A stretch of 44,248 bases of DNA, taken from positions 1-44,248 of the forward strand of contig JALKBU010000375.1 of the NCBI GenBank assembly GCA_023091735.1, given 5' to 3'. This stretch comes from Trichomonas tenax. Taxonomy: Eukaryota > Parabasalia > Trichomonadida > Trichomonadidae. Numbering within the stretch: position 1 is the stretch's first letter; every line of letters starts with the position of its first letter. The notes beneath the pieces are model-generated. The model was not told where the DNA came from and searched no databases. It saw nothing but the letters and a program-made list of their open reading frames with translations. Below are positions 11,101 to 18,960 of the stretch, piece by piece. A program made the translations under genes and the position numbers.

Positions 11101-11640
11101 GTTGAAGTCATTTATAAGAAAACAACATTAGAAGTTCCTTTCTATGGCGAAGATGTCACTTGTTTATCTGCATCACAAGATTTCAGAGTTTTTGTTGCAG
11201 GAACGAAGAACTGCAGACTCATTATGTGCTCATTATTCGAAGGCACAAAAACAAGGACAATGAGTCTTGGTGATGCGAGACCATTATTTACAACAATCAC
11301 TCCATCAATGGGTTATATCGTCACTTACGCAAATGAAGCAGCAAATCATTATTTGTTCCTTCACGACATCAATGGCAACTTATTGAAGAAGAAGAGAATT
11401 AGCGTTGAAATCAGTATTTGGGAGACATTTACAACAGAAAAAGCCTTCGATTACATCATTTTTGCAAACAAACGCGGCGATTTGTATATTTTTGATCCTT
11501 TCTTACTCGATGTTGATCAATATTTCATCAGATGCGCAGGAGAAATTTCTTCTCTACATTATTCAGTGCTGAACAGAATGGTTATTGCTATACTCAAGAG
11601 AGGAAATATCGAAATCATTCCATTAGAACTTCCAGAATAA
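5137..11640 (+). CDS. BEACH-domain protein with ConA-like, PH and WD40 regions (LYST/neurobeachin type)
   Basis: A single intronless frame of 2167 codons. Residues ~1-550 look alpha-helical and repetitive. Residues ~555-675 look like the concanavalin A-like beta-sandwich of this family (FSKGLTFTAWLM, then NSWTFVVVSI and IIGG). A PH-BEACH-like domain begins near residue 1489. The BEACH domain spans ~1590-1865, with WAEGKMSNFNYLMTLNILSG, YPLFPWVL, DLSKPIGA, CPLSVYLWLLRLEPF and NDVQLPPWA as landmarks, ending NQQHVGQIPPQLFF. The rest (~1870-2167) looks like a WD40-type propeller. Family members are large cytoplasmic scaffolds in vesicle trafficking, lysosome or granule size control, and autophagy; the substrate here is unknown. 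The ATG is the first in the frame and sits 12 bases from an initiator. The gene is intact. Confidence 0.93.
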   Translation: MNIDELLKEFDESHRFLDFKFKENIVLLKITQSIQSFLQFSDSFILETEKEITFDIPDITPSCLVSENINNLVIKYNSFFDTNLLDRKTFMSSLAKKICLFREEIPYDVILFYMNFQDFSEVPIFFETVFSPHYCVMPQDTELKKQQLITIRHLTFVALTKIPSISIADVCRKWIFYPELFGEVCYLLSYRLLETIEDPNEQAKFIRVIREYVMQLLNQTYESEEQLIAVKKARQYLLLLLKEIFKIPKLVELIINDNIIISFIVMFILYNNTRKLALSLLKGNITKSSTIISQINSIVVTQLRSLNTGRYQIMGDLLQAINFERDVERFSNLIDEIINLLNQWNPQTDPIDFIHKTIDFFIRINADYKTIRNLQIPLSKIEHPDSSILHSLLSLLFGFRIDIINPRLPICHVYALNIIFSIFKNSDLINVFEFSETLGDFQISNLYQMRESDFDLLLINEIKATRNGIEEEMSKIPKLFSIVCKIASTVSVPRVVQAFIDLLSPSLENKYISKSYSLIFQTLSALFKYSRVAPFSFVSLSDVNSVAIESNQQFNFSKGLTFTAWLMIDSEIMSKLFRIANDENNLFNITICKTGIAVNKLVIYRNFSPNSWTFVVVSIAPEGLLSLAVNNEILLLDHQVGTSVVLDEVIIGGTNKTSIKIGNMNVFPNDLYPFPCTLLFRQGAKVPFKSYFSCANSKLEQNRKNFTEVFFEFYGAEVLLPLFAHIDFKTQDGLDPDLFLTFFEILSSALLASVEGQQKFFKANGFFIVKHLIMSSSISHINFTLYIVFYDLFCRLLDEELKGQLFETILSSLDMYLISSFQDQEKILDHYIHISFLEYKDYFIKFRGFKYYLYTLFSCYSNNTADLSKFSAEELESLRQKILTICYYCALESFTIDDFNFLISCFGVGIDTTKIEIASLILKLLLSKKDIIPQTHDAWHIFQNIYHSFSSFPESVYFILIKIFVHMHKRIPNASLTLSDEIELLIRHFSSADIKNNQIVADVGNLMVQDVPELFQIFTFLIHKLNYFEGYNLIRPAKTFVVNHNWCLYSVISAVTSKDPKTTKLILGFIARCSPSEWKKIYEMINCACLTNKLSPRKYKKYFLLVISDIILREDLAHNEEIVLILHIFVHLMFFKHSPFFDNMILGIFKNSPFEFDNFNQDLTYFTYDPCNSTWPTFGGSFPEFDQLVDSNLTMETNYTFGLKLTEGNEWKDAELALLFLNIIRKYSINIFIPIGVMAASFLITSNFNECMDWFKWMQSVQYNGNDNSNFLQLFSLRLSEYKSSISNIKPTTSLFQYAQIAFEEIISIYQNFPVVFYSECHKNIKNASLTSYKRCEQAMAENIIDHSIVFRNYVHALNQSQSSMSSKCETSWNKLWCNLTIVGAPWYVSRENEELKWKRSPILCGNFCPMKLKRNKHFDDHLIASFARDTGSFKSAELMLQEYRTKLENKLSDTKQSDVLAIKDMNDSDYEETPLHKSERQLKTIQCEVHRVTGHYKATLTFYRTSMTLTYENGKVKEINFTNINYIFMRLVFQKVTAFEVICNDGHSYFIDIFTDPTAVVNMIARHVKQKNTIMQTSTSFALLIESLPHTKLWAEGKMSNFNYLMTLNILSGRSFNDAAVYPLFPWVLKDYTSENIDFKDPNIYRDLSKPIGAIDPTRLNELIECLEDMKTFSQSVYLYSSFAVCPLSVYLWLLRLEPFTKLHVELQGGRFDHAARIFSSINESFRLVTSFINDYRELIPEFYSTSVFLTNSNHFDLGQVSGQNVNDVQLPPWAHNDPSEFIYKMRRALESDYVSENLNQWIDLIWGINIRGKNAELANNIYLPEIYAEIWDNEITDPVRINQIKANQQHVGQIPPQLFFTNHPKKNVLHLEPVRGNLFETISEIEFNSASIYEEDQHIYVYVCVNSSIEKLTLDIHQEKNIISFKRTLTNWMNAIYMKATKDHLFIVNEENLFYNNLLRKHILKDVVPSKLSISKQFIVASVGTMVEVIYKKTTLEVPFYGEDVTCLSASQDFRVFVAGTKNCRLIMCSLFEGTKTRTMSLGDARPLFTTITPSMGYIVTYANEAANHYLFLHDINGNLLKKKRISVEISIWETFTTEKAFDYIIFANKRGDLYIFDPFLLDVDQYFIRCAGEISSLHYSVLNRMVIAILKRGNIEIIPLELPE

Positions 11641-11743
11641 CTTTTTTTATTATAATGTTTTTTTTTTGTGAAATATCACATTTGAAAGCAAAACTTCTTT
11701 TAGCATCAAAGATTTGAGCTAAATTTTGATTCAATATTGATCA

Positions 11744-11865
11744 TCATTGCAATGGAAAACAAGGAACATAAGTTATTAAAGTTCTGCTTGAGCCAATTCA
11801 TCAGATGCCCACCAAACTTAATGATGTTGTTATCGTTTGCCAGGATGAAACAAGCAAAATTTTGA
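11744..11865 (+). promoter_or_regulatory. Initiator and out-of-frame first ATG ahead of the cyclase
   Basis: TCATT at 11744-11748 (A+1 at 11746) is followed after only 6 bases by ATG at 11752. That ATG opens a 37-codon frame that ends at a TGA (11863-11865). It overlaps the start of the cyclase frame (ATG 11805) in a different phase. The usual trichomonad rule of first ATG after the initiator would therefore not yield the cyclase, which points to a small indel near 11800 or a true upstream ORF. Confidence 0.5.
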
Positions 11866-12773
11866 CAACCAACAATGCTTTCCAAGAAATGTTTGGAATA
11901 AAGCAACAAGAAATCGAAAACAAACCAATAAGAGAGTTCTTCACAGAAGAGAGATTCTCATGTGATGAGAAGCTCGAAATGGTGTTCACACAATCGGCAA
12001 ACTTAGTCTATAAGAAGAAGAACAATGAGAAAATCTACTTCGAGTTCTCAACATCCTGTGTCAGTGGCCGCAGAATCTATTCAGGTCGTAACCAGACACA
12101 AAATGTTATGCATGAGAAGCTCATTGCTGATGAAAAGAAGAAGTCCGATGCTATGCTTGCTTCAATTCTTCCACCAATGCTTGTTCCAAGAGTTCAAGCT
12201 GGTGAAAAGAACATTTCATTCTCTGTTCAGTCAGCGACAGTTCTTTTCCTTGATGTTATTGAATTCACACCATGGTGTGGCTCCCATGATGCTCAGTATG
12301 TCATGAGAATGCTTAACATCATGTTCAAGGAATTCGATGCAATTACAAATGCCCATAAAACAATGACAACGATCAAATGCATTGGTGACTGTTATATGGC
12401 CGCTGGCGGCATCTTCGATGAAGTCAATCAACCAGCAATTTACGCAAAGGAAGTTGTCGATTTTGGCTGCTTAGTTATCAAGAAGTCATTGGAGATTGAT
12501 GAAAGAGAGAAAGAAAACTTAAGAATCAGAGTCGGTATCAATACAGGCGGTCCAATCGTCGCTGGTGTTATTGGTACAGAAAAGCCAACGTTCGAAATCC
12601 TTGGCCCAGCAATCAATATTGCCCACGAAATGGAACATCATGGTGTTCCAATGAAAGTTCATATTTCAAGACCAGTTTATGAATTAATTTATGGTCAGCA
12701 CTTTGAAATCAAGGAACGCGGAGAAATTGAGGTCAAAGGAGGCAAGATGTTTACATATCTCGTTGAACCATAA
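11805..12773 (+). CDS. Class III nucleotidyl cyclase with PAS-like N-terminus, possibly frame-broken
   Basis: This frame has 322 codons. Residues ~1-95 resemble a PAS fold (TNNAFQEMFGIKQQEIENKPI is typical). A short linker, ILPPMLVPRVQ, leads into a class III catalytic domain at ~135-322. The likely metal-binding aspartates are D150 (VLFLDVIEFT) and D195 (IKCIGDCYM). K191 stands where adenylyl cyclases keep the adenine-reading Lys. The transition-state Asn is N271, but the Arg expected four residues on is E275. No membrane segment is present, although trichomonad cyclases are commonly large and multi-pass, so this is a soluble fragment or a truncated copy. It starts 165 bp after the BEACH stop. 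An upstream ATG near the initiator is out of frame, so it may be a recent pseudogene. Product: cAMP more likely than cGMP, activity unsure. Confidence 0.85.
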   Translation: MPTKLNDVVIVCQDETSKILTTNNAFQEMFGIKQQEIENKPIREFFTEERFSCDEKLEMVFTQSANLVYKKKNNEKIYFEFSTSCVSGRRIYSGRNQTQNVMHEKLIADEKKKSDAMLASILPPMLVPRVQAGEKNISFSVQSATVLFLDVIEFTPWCGSHDAQYVMRMLNIMFKEFDAITNAHKTMTTIKCIGDCYMAAGGIFDEVNQPAIYAKEVVDFGCLVIKKSLEIDEREKENLRIRVGINTGGPIVAGVIGTEKPTFEILGPAINIAHEMEHHGVPMKVHISRPVYELIYGQHFEIKERGEIEVKGGKMFTYLVEP

Positions 12774-12818
12774 CCCTTTTATTATAGAGTTTTTTTTGTT
12801 TGAATATAAAAATGTTTT

Positions 12819-12861
12819 AAAAGTGACAAGAAGGTTATTTTAAGGTTATTTATCACTTTTG
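12819..12861 (+). promoter_or_regulatory. Promoter cassette of the beta-helix-like family
   Basis: AAAAGTGAC (12819-12827) is followed by two AAGGTTATT copies and then TCACTTTT (12853-12860). TCACT matches the initiator with A+1 at 12855, 7 bases before the ATG at 12862. The same order recurs at 19496-19530 and, decayed, in part at 14120-14140 and on the minus strand near 32595-32620. Confidence 0.6.
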
Positions 12862-13870
12862 ATGAAAGAGCTAACATTTGCTTTATTATTTATTGATAAT
12901 TTATAATCGTTGATAGTTTCAAATGCATGGGATGACTATTTTGCAGGTATTTGTATTGATAAAAACCTTTCAAACACAAATTCGAATGCATTATCTGATG
13001 TCGCTGGAAAAGCATATTCTGTGAGTTTTGTATTTTTCAAAGGCATCGATGGGTGGATGCATAGTTATTATGACTTCAGATGAAGCTACAAAACTAATTG
13101 TTGAAGATTCAATATTTGATTCCATTTATAAAGCCACAAAATCACCAGATGGATGCTCCATTGCTTATGATGGATCACCAGCAGGAGGTTCTATTGCTCA
13201 AAATAGAGTTTGCTTAACAAATTGCTCAGTCAATCCGCTAAATATTGGAATTCATTCTTCCATTGTTGGAAATCAAAACACCCGACATAACTTTAAAATG
13301 TCAACTGTGACCTCATTTATTCGATATGTAGCCGGATATAGTGCAGTATCTTTTTCATATGGAAATCTCGAAATGAAATATTTTAATATTTCTGATGGAT
13401 TTGGAATTGAAAGGGCGGCATTTGGAGAACGTCAATGTGTTCATTCAATAATACATTTAAACAACATTTTTAACACATCTTCTTCCTATACTCGAATAAC
13501 AGCTTATATTTATAATTCACCGAATCCTCATTATCTTCGCAATACAAATTTTATTGAAAATTCCTGTGCTAGAAAATTATGTCGACTTATTTATTGAAAA
13601 TTGGATTTTCAAAAGCAATTCTTATTCAGATAGCTTTTGCAATAATAAGAAAAAGTAGAATTGATTAATTGCGATGTTGGATCCAGTACAATGGGATATT
13701 CTGGTTATTTTCTGGTACTCAAAAACTCTTCGATGAATATAAAAATAACTCATTTATCAATATATGTATGCCATGCTGAATACAAGCCTACAAATATCAA
13801 TGCAAAGCAAGAAGTGTACTTTAATTTTATATCAGATGCTATTTTTTTAGCTACATTTATTGATTTTTAA
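12862..13870 (+). pseudogene. Decayed secreted beta-helix-like (PMP-like) protein gene
   Basis: The ATG at 12862 starts a short hydrophobic leader (MKELTFALLF) that meets a TAA at 12904. The same frame resumes (SNAWDDYFAGICIDKN...) and then shifts near 13030 into a 190-codon frame ending at 13597; a third piece reads at 13661-13870. The translations have Gly-Gly-Cys (GGCIVI) turns, many N/S/C residues and short strands such as VEDSIFDS, LTNCS and IHLNNIFN. This is the style of right-handed beta-helix surface proteins, in trichomonads often annotated as polymorphic-membrane-protein-like. At least one stop and two frameshifts make it non-functional. The same family appears at 31585-32603 and 36019-36601. 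Naming the fold is an inference from repeat style, not a domain search. Confidence 0.65.
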
Positions 13871-16309
13871 TTTCCGAATTATTACATTAATACCATTGAT
13901 GGTAGCTAATTCACTAAAATAGTTATTTATGAAAATCATATCATTCTCATTATACTTTCAGATATCTTCATCATCAATACATGGAAATTGATTTAATAAC
14001 TAATATAGAATTCTCCTATAGATAACTTTAATACACAGATACCTAATATCTATCATCATGTTCATTTGGCTCAGAACTCAATTCATGTAGCAGAATATTA
14101 AAATATAAAATAAATAAATGTCACTTTTGATATTTAAGGATACAAAACATTTTATTTTGGAGTTTTTCTGCATTAACTGGATAAAAATGAACAACATAGC
14201 ATATGCTGGGAGAATCAAAGGCCAATGATATATGATGGGGTTATCAGAATTTAATACTTACAACAAAATTCGATAATAAAAATCTCTTGGTCATTCGATT
14301 TAATGGTTGCATGCTTGTGAGATACCCACAAAGAGCACACAGTGAAAGTATTAGCAATAATAAATCTATTTAAAGCTGTGTTTTCCAAATCTAAGATAAA
14401 TTCAACAAAATTTACTATGAAAACCTCTAAATTTATCCGAAACCTCACGAACTTAGTGCTAATGGGAATGCAACCACGAGTTATCAACAAATAAAAAGGT
14501 TTAGGAGTTCAAATATACCAAATTTTATATTTTTCCGACATTTTTATTGTGCAAACAGCCTAAGATAGACCCACACTTATCAGATTTAAAGATATTTAGG
14601 TGGTGCAAAGGTTGAATTTAGGGTATTCATGATTGACCCGAAACACATCACTTAGCTGCACACATACTCTCCATATTCCAGTTATAACAAGTTTTCGCTA
14701 ATCGAAATTACAGGTTTTAGGTTAATTTCAAAACTCAAATTTTGATAAATCCTTTTCAATTATGGCATTTACTGATGCAGTAAATTCCCATTATTCTGGA
14801 GAATTTGGTTAATTTTAGAATGGAATATATATATCAAAAAATAAAAAGCCTGTATCTCTCATTAAAAACTACTTAACTTCTATTGCTGCGCATCTCTCGA
14901 TCGGATAATTATGCTTATTAGCTTATTTCCTCGAATAAAACGTAGCAATTTCGTAGCAATCATTTTATATAGATTTTAACGATGACTCTTGTATATTAAT
15001 AATGCATATGCAATTTAGGACAGGTGTGCATTTTGTACGCCGTTTAATCTCAAGGTTTTTACTGATTATAATTTTACGGATTAAAAAGAAAACGATGGAA
15101 ACGCATCAAAACATGCTTAGCATTGTACCACTACATGAAAGGAACTGTTATCCTCCGATAAATATGAAAAAGCATGTAAATTAGCGACAGTGCGGTAATC
15201 AAAAGATATTCAATAATTTGATAAAGTTATTTATTGAATGTGCTTCAAAATGATAACTTGCATAGCTCTGGAATAGTCTACACATGAAGCAAAATGATTA
15301 ATAAAGTCATAATTCAAATCCAAAAGAGTTTAATGAATACTTTCGAAGGGTTTTGATGGTTCAGATATAAAATTGATATAAAGCACAGGTTTTATATATA
15401 GCAGGGATAAAATGAAATTTCTCAATTGACTTCATCTCCAAACATCAATTTAGAAGCCTTTCATAAATATGAATACTACTTAAAAATTTTATATGTTAGT
15501 TTTCTGAAATACATTCATTCTATCGTTAGAGCAAAGAATGATCGTAAACATGCTTAGCTCTCTATGTCCTTAAATATGTTTAAATTTACTGCTTTTAATT
15601 GATTTCATACAAAAGTTTGATATTTCGTTTCACAAGTATAAGGAAATTATCGATTATGATAGTTAATTATTGTGACATATATTAGAATTCAAAATTTTAT
15701 TATTGTTAAAATCTCCCAAAATTTAGAGTTAAAATTAAATAGATTTAGACAGCTTGGTAATCTGCAACAGAGCAAATATCGCTTAAAATTTAGTTAAAAT
15801 AAACTATTATATTGTGAGAGAGTGAAAGTTGTTTTGCGAACTTCCGGAAACGGTTAACATGCAAATAATTAAATATTTCGAATGCATATATACTGATGAA
15901 GCTCATTTCTTGATTGTGAAGTTTCAATCATTAAATCCATTCATGATCTTTTAATTTTTGAATACTGTACAGGAGAAATTCATCAAATGCAATTTATTTA
16001 AGTTCTCAATGAGATGGAGCAAATGTTATAAAAAAGTGTTAACATTTTAAAATTAATTGAAGATAATTTTTCAATTATTGTAAAATCTCTTTGAATTTGA
16101 CGGTTTTATATGGTCAACAATGAAAGTAAAACGTTAACAGAATGATGACCACATCTTAGAAATGCATTTGCTAAGCTTTTTAACAATTCTGAATATTTCA
16201 AGGAGAAATCTGAATCATGTTTAGCATAAAATAATTAGATAATTTTGTTCAAGGACATTTTTGAGGTTTTGAGAAAATTACATTTTTGAAATACCCTCAA
16301 ATTTCCTTA
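13871..16309. other. 2.4-kb gene-free stretch
   Basis: No frame with coding character. GTCACTTTT at 14120-14128, followed by GATATTTAAGG, looks like the family promoter/start cassette with its ATG changed to ATA, and no gene body follows. The short frames near 14.3 and 15.0 kb have low-complexity translations and are probably chance. No RNA gene is recognised. Confidence 0.5.
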
Positions 16310-16858
16310 ATGAGCGAAAGTTCATCTGACGACGCATACTACGGAGAGTTCTCAACGTCTAGGAAGAGATTCTCCGCAGAGGAAGACGCCATTCTCAAGA
16401 AACTCGTTCAAGAAGAAGGAATCAAAGACTGGGAAGAGATCAGTGCACAATTACCAGGAAGGACGTCCAGACAATGCAGAGATAGATACAACAACTATTT
16501 ATACAAGGAGATCATTCGAAGACCATGGACACTTGAAGAAGATCAAATTATCATCGAAAAAAATAAAATCTTTGGAAACTCTTGGTCGAAAATTGCACAG
16601 TTCTTGGTGGGAAGAAGCGGTAACAATGTCAAAAATAGATGGCACAAGTATTTATGCCATCTTCATCCTGAATTATTGCAATCCTTTGATGACAGCGACA
16701 AGCATACACCTCAACCAACAACAAATACTGCAGTGGATAACAGTACAGAAGCGTATTCGACATATTCGTTATTAAATCAGAAAATTACTTTTCCAGACGT
16801 ATTGACGTGTCGGCCATGGGAATTGGTCACTCCGAAAGATGTTTATTACTTGAAGTAA
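16310..16858 (+). CDS. R2R3-type Myb DNA-binding protein
   Basis: This gene encodes 182 residues from the ATG at 16310; an in-frame TTG 24 bases upstream is not a likely start. The N-terminus is acidic and Ser-rich. Two Myb repeats follow. Repeat one (~20-66) has F21 and Y60 in place of the first and third Trp, with W41 in the middle and a GRTSRQCRDRYNNYL recognition helix. Repeat two (~70-115) has all three Trp (W73, W92, W111) and GRSGNNVKNRWHKYL. The C-terminal ~65 residues are low in predicted structure. Trichomonad Myb proteins bind promoter elements such as the Myb recognition elements upstream of the T. vaginalis ap65-1 gene, so this is a likely sequence-specific transcription factor in the nucleus. 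Its targets are unknown. The gene is intact. Confidence 0.92.
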   Translation: MSESSSDDAYYGEFSTSRKRFSAEEDAILKKLVQEEGIKDWEEISAQLPGRTSRQCRDRYNNYLYKEIIRRPWTLEEDQIIIEKNKIFGNSWSKIAQFLVGRSGNNVKNRWHKYLCHLHPELLQSFDDSDKHTPQPTTNTAVDNSTEAYSTYSLLNQKITFPDVLTCRPWELVTPKDVYYLK

Positions 16859-17222
16859 ATATTATACTGTTGTTGTTGAAATCAAAAATATGTTAATAAT
16901 CAGAGATTTATCTATTTCATGGTGAGGTATGAATTAGAATGGAGGCATTTATTTCAAGATTAGGTCGAACATGGCCTAATTTAAAATATTTGATTTTTCA
17001 ATATATTTTTACGAACTTTTTTCTCAAAAGAAGTCTCAAACCATTTGTAGTGGTTTTGAGCACTAATTTACGTAAGAATTTTTTGACTTGATTTTGATTT
17101 TCGATATAATGACTGCTTTCTCTTCAGTTTTTTCTTTGCCTTGAAGAATTTTGCAATTCTAATTCATCAGAATGAGAATTTGTTGTTGTAATATTTTACC
17201 CATTAAAAAATATGGTTGAATT
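16859..17222. other. Short intergenic stretch
   Basis: AT-rich sequence between the Myb gene and the next element. Nothing recognised. Confidence 0.4.
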
Positions 17223-17887
17223 TTTTTCCCGTTGACTTTTTTGAGTTTTGCGATTTTTAACGAGTAAATCCCCCTATCAAGCCAAACTGAGAAGATATTT
17301 ACGTGCTTTTCAGGGGCGCTGAGTATGTGAATAGCATTTGCTTGTCTATTTAACTTGAGGGTCTCAATGTCTCAATAAGATTTCGGCGAATTTTGACATG
17401 TAAAATAACGAAAGTCACCATTTTTGACACATTTATCTGATATTTATCATGTAAACTCGAAATTTGATATGTAATGTTACCAATGAGCAAATTTTGTGTG
17501 AACTTGAGGTAGCATAACGTTAGGTATGCTCGATGTATGAGCAAAGGAATGACGTTTGACTCCTGCGCGTAGCGTATTTTTTCTTTTCTATTTTTTGATT
17601 TTTCTAGGGGAACTCTAGCAAAAATAAGCGAACGAACGCTATAATAGTGAGATGTATTTGTTATAATCATCAAAGAGATTCATAACAGAAGCCCATTAAT
17701 GATTTGTAATTGGTTTCTGTTTATAAACATATCATGATCAAGTAATACCTTGCTAAGATCATGAAACATATTACACCACTAGAATCAGCACCCACAAAAA
17801 GCACGTAAATGTTTCATCAGATTCGTCCAGGAAGGGGCTTTACTCGTTAAAAAGCACAAAACTCAAAAAAGTCTACAAGAAAAAACA
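17223..17887. mobile_element. ~665-bp inverted-repeat element (MITE-like)
   Basis: The arm at ~17223-17322 matches the reverse complement of ~17785-17887. Shared blocks, in order, are GACTTTTTTGAGTTTTG, TTTTTAACGAGTAAA, CCCC and ATTTACGTGCTTTT, ending GGCGCTGA / GGTGCTGA. The arms are ~95-100 bp, diverged, with an unmatched section in the middle. The interior holds several TGACATGTAA-like units (17394-17403 exact; variants near 17447 and 17463). A 107-codon minus-strand frame inside resembles nothing known and is not called as a gene. Structure suggests a non-autonomous transposon. A target duplication could not be defined. Confidence 0.7.
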
Positions 17888-17944
17888 AAAATATTCGATA
17901 ACAAAGTGTTTATACTGCATTCGTAAAAAGCCTATAAATTATGG

Positions 17945-18362
17945 ATGAGCGAATAGGCCAAAATGGGCCAATTCGCTAAAATCGCAGACCCAATTTGCTG
18001 AAAAGTGACATTGTTGTGACAATTTTTTTAAGAATTATATTTGTATCCTAAAGTATCACCAGGTAGATATACCATTAGTATTTTTGATTATAATTTCAAA
18101 ATATTAAAGCTAAAATCAGAGGGTTTGATTTTATTTAAAATTAATCTTGGGTTTTTGAACCTAAAAACGAGTGATTTTTAATACACAATAGTTTGCAGTG
18201 TCACTATTAAGTTATTGATAAAAAATTGAGTTTTTCTCAAGAGCTTCTCGATAAATCTATGCTTTGTCTTGGTTGTTTATTATCTAAATGAAATGTGCAA
18301 TATGAAAGTCATATAGCGCATTAGCGAATTTAGCGAACCCGTAGCGCATTCTCTGCGCAATT
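17945..18362. repeat. AGCGAAT / TAGCGCATT repeat patch
   Basis: An imperfect inverted repeat, AGCGAATAGGCC facing GGGCCAATTCGCT (17947-17977), is followed by AAAAGTGAC at 18001-18009. At 18313-18360 there are two TAGCGCATT copies and two AGCGAA copies. The GC-rich blocks stand out against the AT-rich surroundings. It is probably transposon debris, but I could not pair its ends. Confidence 0.4.
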
Positions 18363-18627
18363 CAATTTTGAATGGTTTACGCGAATTCAGTGTACATGTA
18401 CTAAAAACCTTATTAGCAAATTTTTGCAACTTTTCTTCTAATTACACAGGGGTTATATTAATTATCGAGGGAAAATATAAGATAATATGGGGAAGAGAAA
18501 TTGCTATAAAGGGTATTCCAGATGTTTCTATAAAAAGGGGATTTGAAAATAATAAGGGGATTTTATTGTAGGGGTTCGATAAAATAATGAGGTAGATTTT
18601 TATAATTGTTAGGGTCAAAAGGCATTA
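18363..18627. other. G-rich single-strand-biased stretch inside the right terminal repeat
   Basis: The plus strand carries many GGGG or AGGGG runs (for example near 18450, 18495, 18537, 18557 and 18573) in otherwise AT-rich DNA. A 67-codon frame here is low-complexity and not called. It may be interior sequence of the repeat-bounded element. Confidence 0.35.
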
Positions 18628-18751
18628 GGGACTGGGACAAAATAGAACAACGTGCTTTTCTGACATGTAACTTATTTTTGACATGTAAAGTCAGAATGTC
18701 AAAATAAAGAAAAGTGACGTGTTTACGGGAAAAAATGGAAAAGTGTCAATA
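18628..18751 (-). repeat. Right copy of ~125-bp terminal inverted repeat
   Basis: Reverse complement of positions 1-126 (see there), with the outer end at 18751 (…GTGTCAATA). It contains two exact TGACATGTAA (18661-18670, 18679-18688), AAAAGTGAC (18710-18718) and AAAAGTGTC (18739-18747). The two copies enclose 18.4 kb that includes the BEACH, cyclase and Myb genes. Confidence 0.85.
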
Positions 18752-18759
18752 GGTTGAAA

Positions 18760-18960
18760 TGGATTGAACTCAATGTTGGAAGCCAAAGAAGACTTCATTA
18801 TGAGTAGTTGTGGCCTCATAGTGAAGGATGACCTGGTGATCTAGCAGAGATGCATCTAGATGCATATTCAACAGAAGCATGATTCGATGCATGGCGAGGT
18901 CGGCCTGAGACTTCCAAAGCCCTCGAGTGGCCAAACCAGGCCCTAACAAGAACCCACTTA
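18760..18960. other. GC-rich island of unknown nature next to the terminal repeat
   Basis: About 200 bases with markedly higher GC than the flanks, starting just outside the terminal repeat. It holds a perfect 16-base palindrome, ATGCATCTAGATGCAT (18850-18865), and GC-rich blocks such as GGCGAGGTCGGCC and GAGTGGCCAAACCAGGCCC. The minus strand is open for ~43 codons but has no start. I do not recognise a tRNA, rRNA, snRNA or SRP signature. It could be a fragment of a multicopy gene, a structured RNA, or insertion debris. Confidence 0.4.

Noticed and set aside
14251..15184. Short frames at 14.3 and 15.0 kb
   Set aside because: Low-complexity translations in AT-rich DNA with no promoter box or homology by eye.
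17350..17673. 107-codon frame inside the second inverted-repeat element as a transposase
   Set aside because: No DDE, tyrosine-recombinase or zinc-finger motif is seen, and MITE-sized elements normally have no gene.
1..18751. A Maverick/Polinton virus-like transposon
   Set aside because: No DNA polymerase B, retroviral-type integrase, ATPase, protease or capsid frame is visible between the repeats, and the repeat ends do not look like known Maverick termini.
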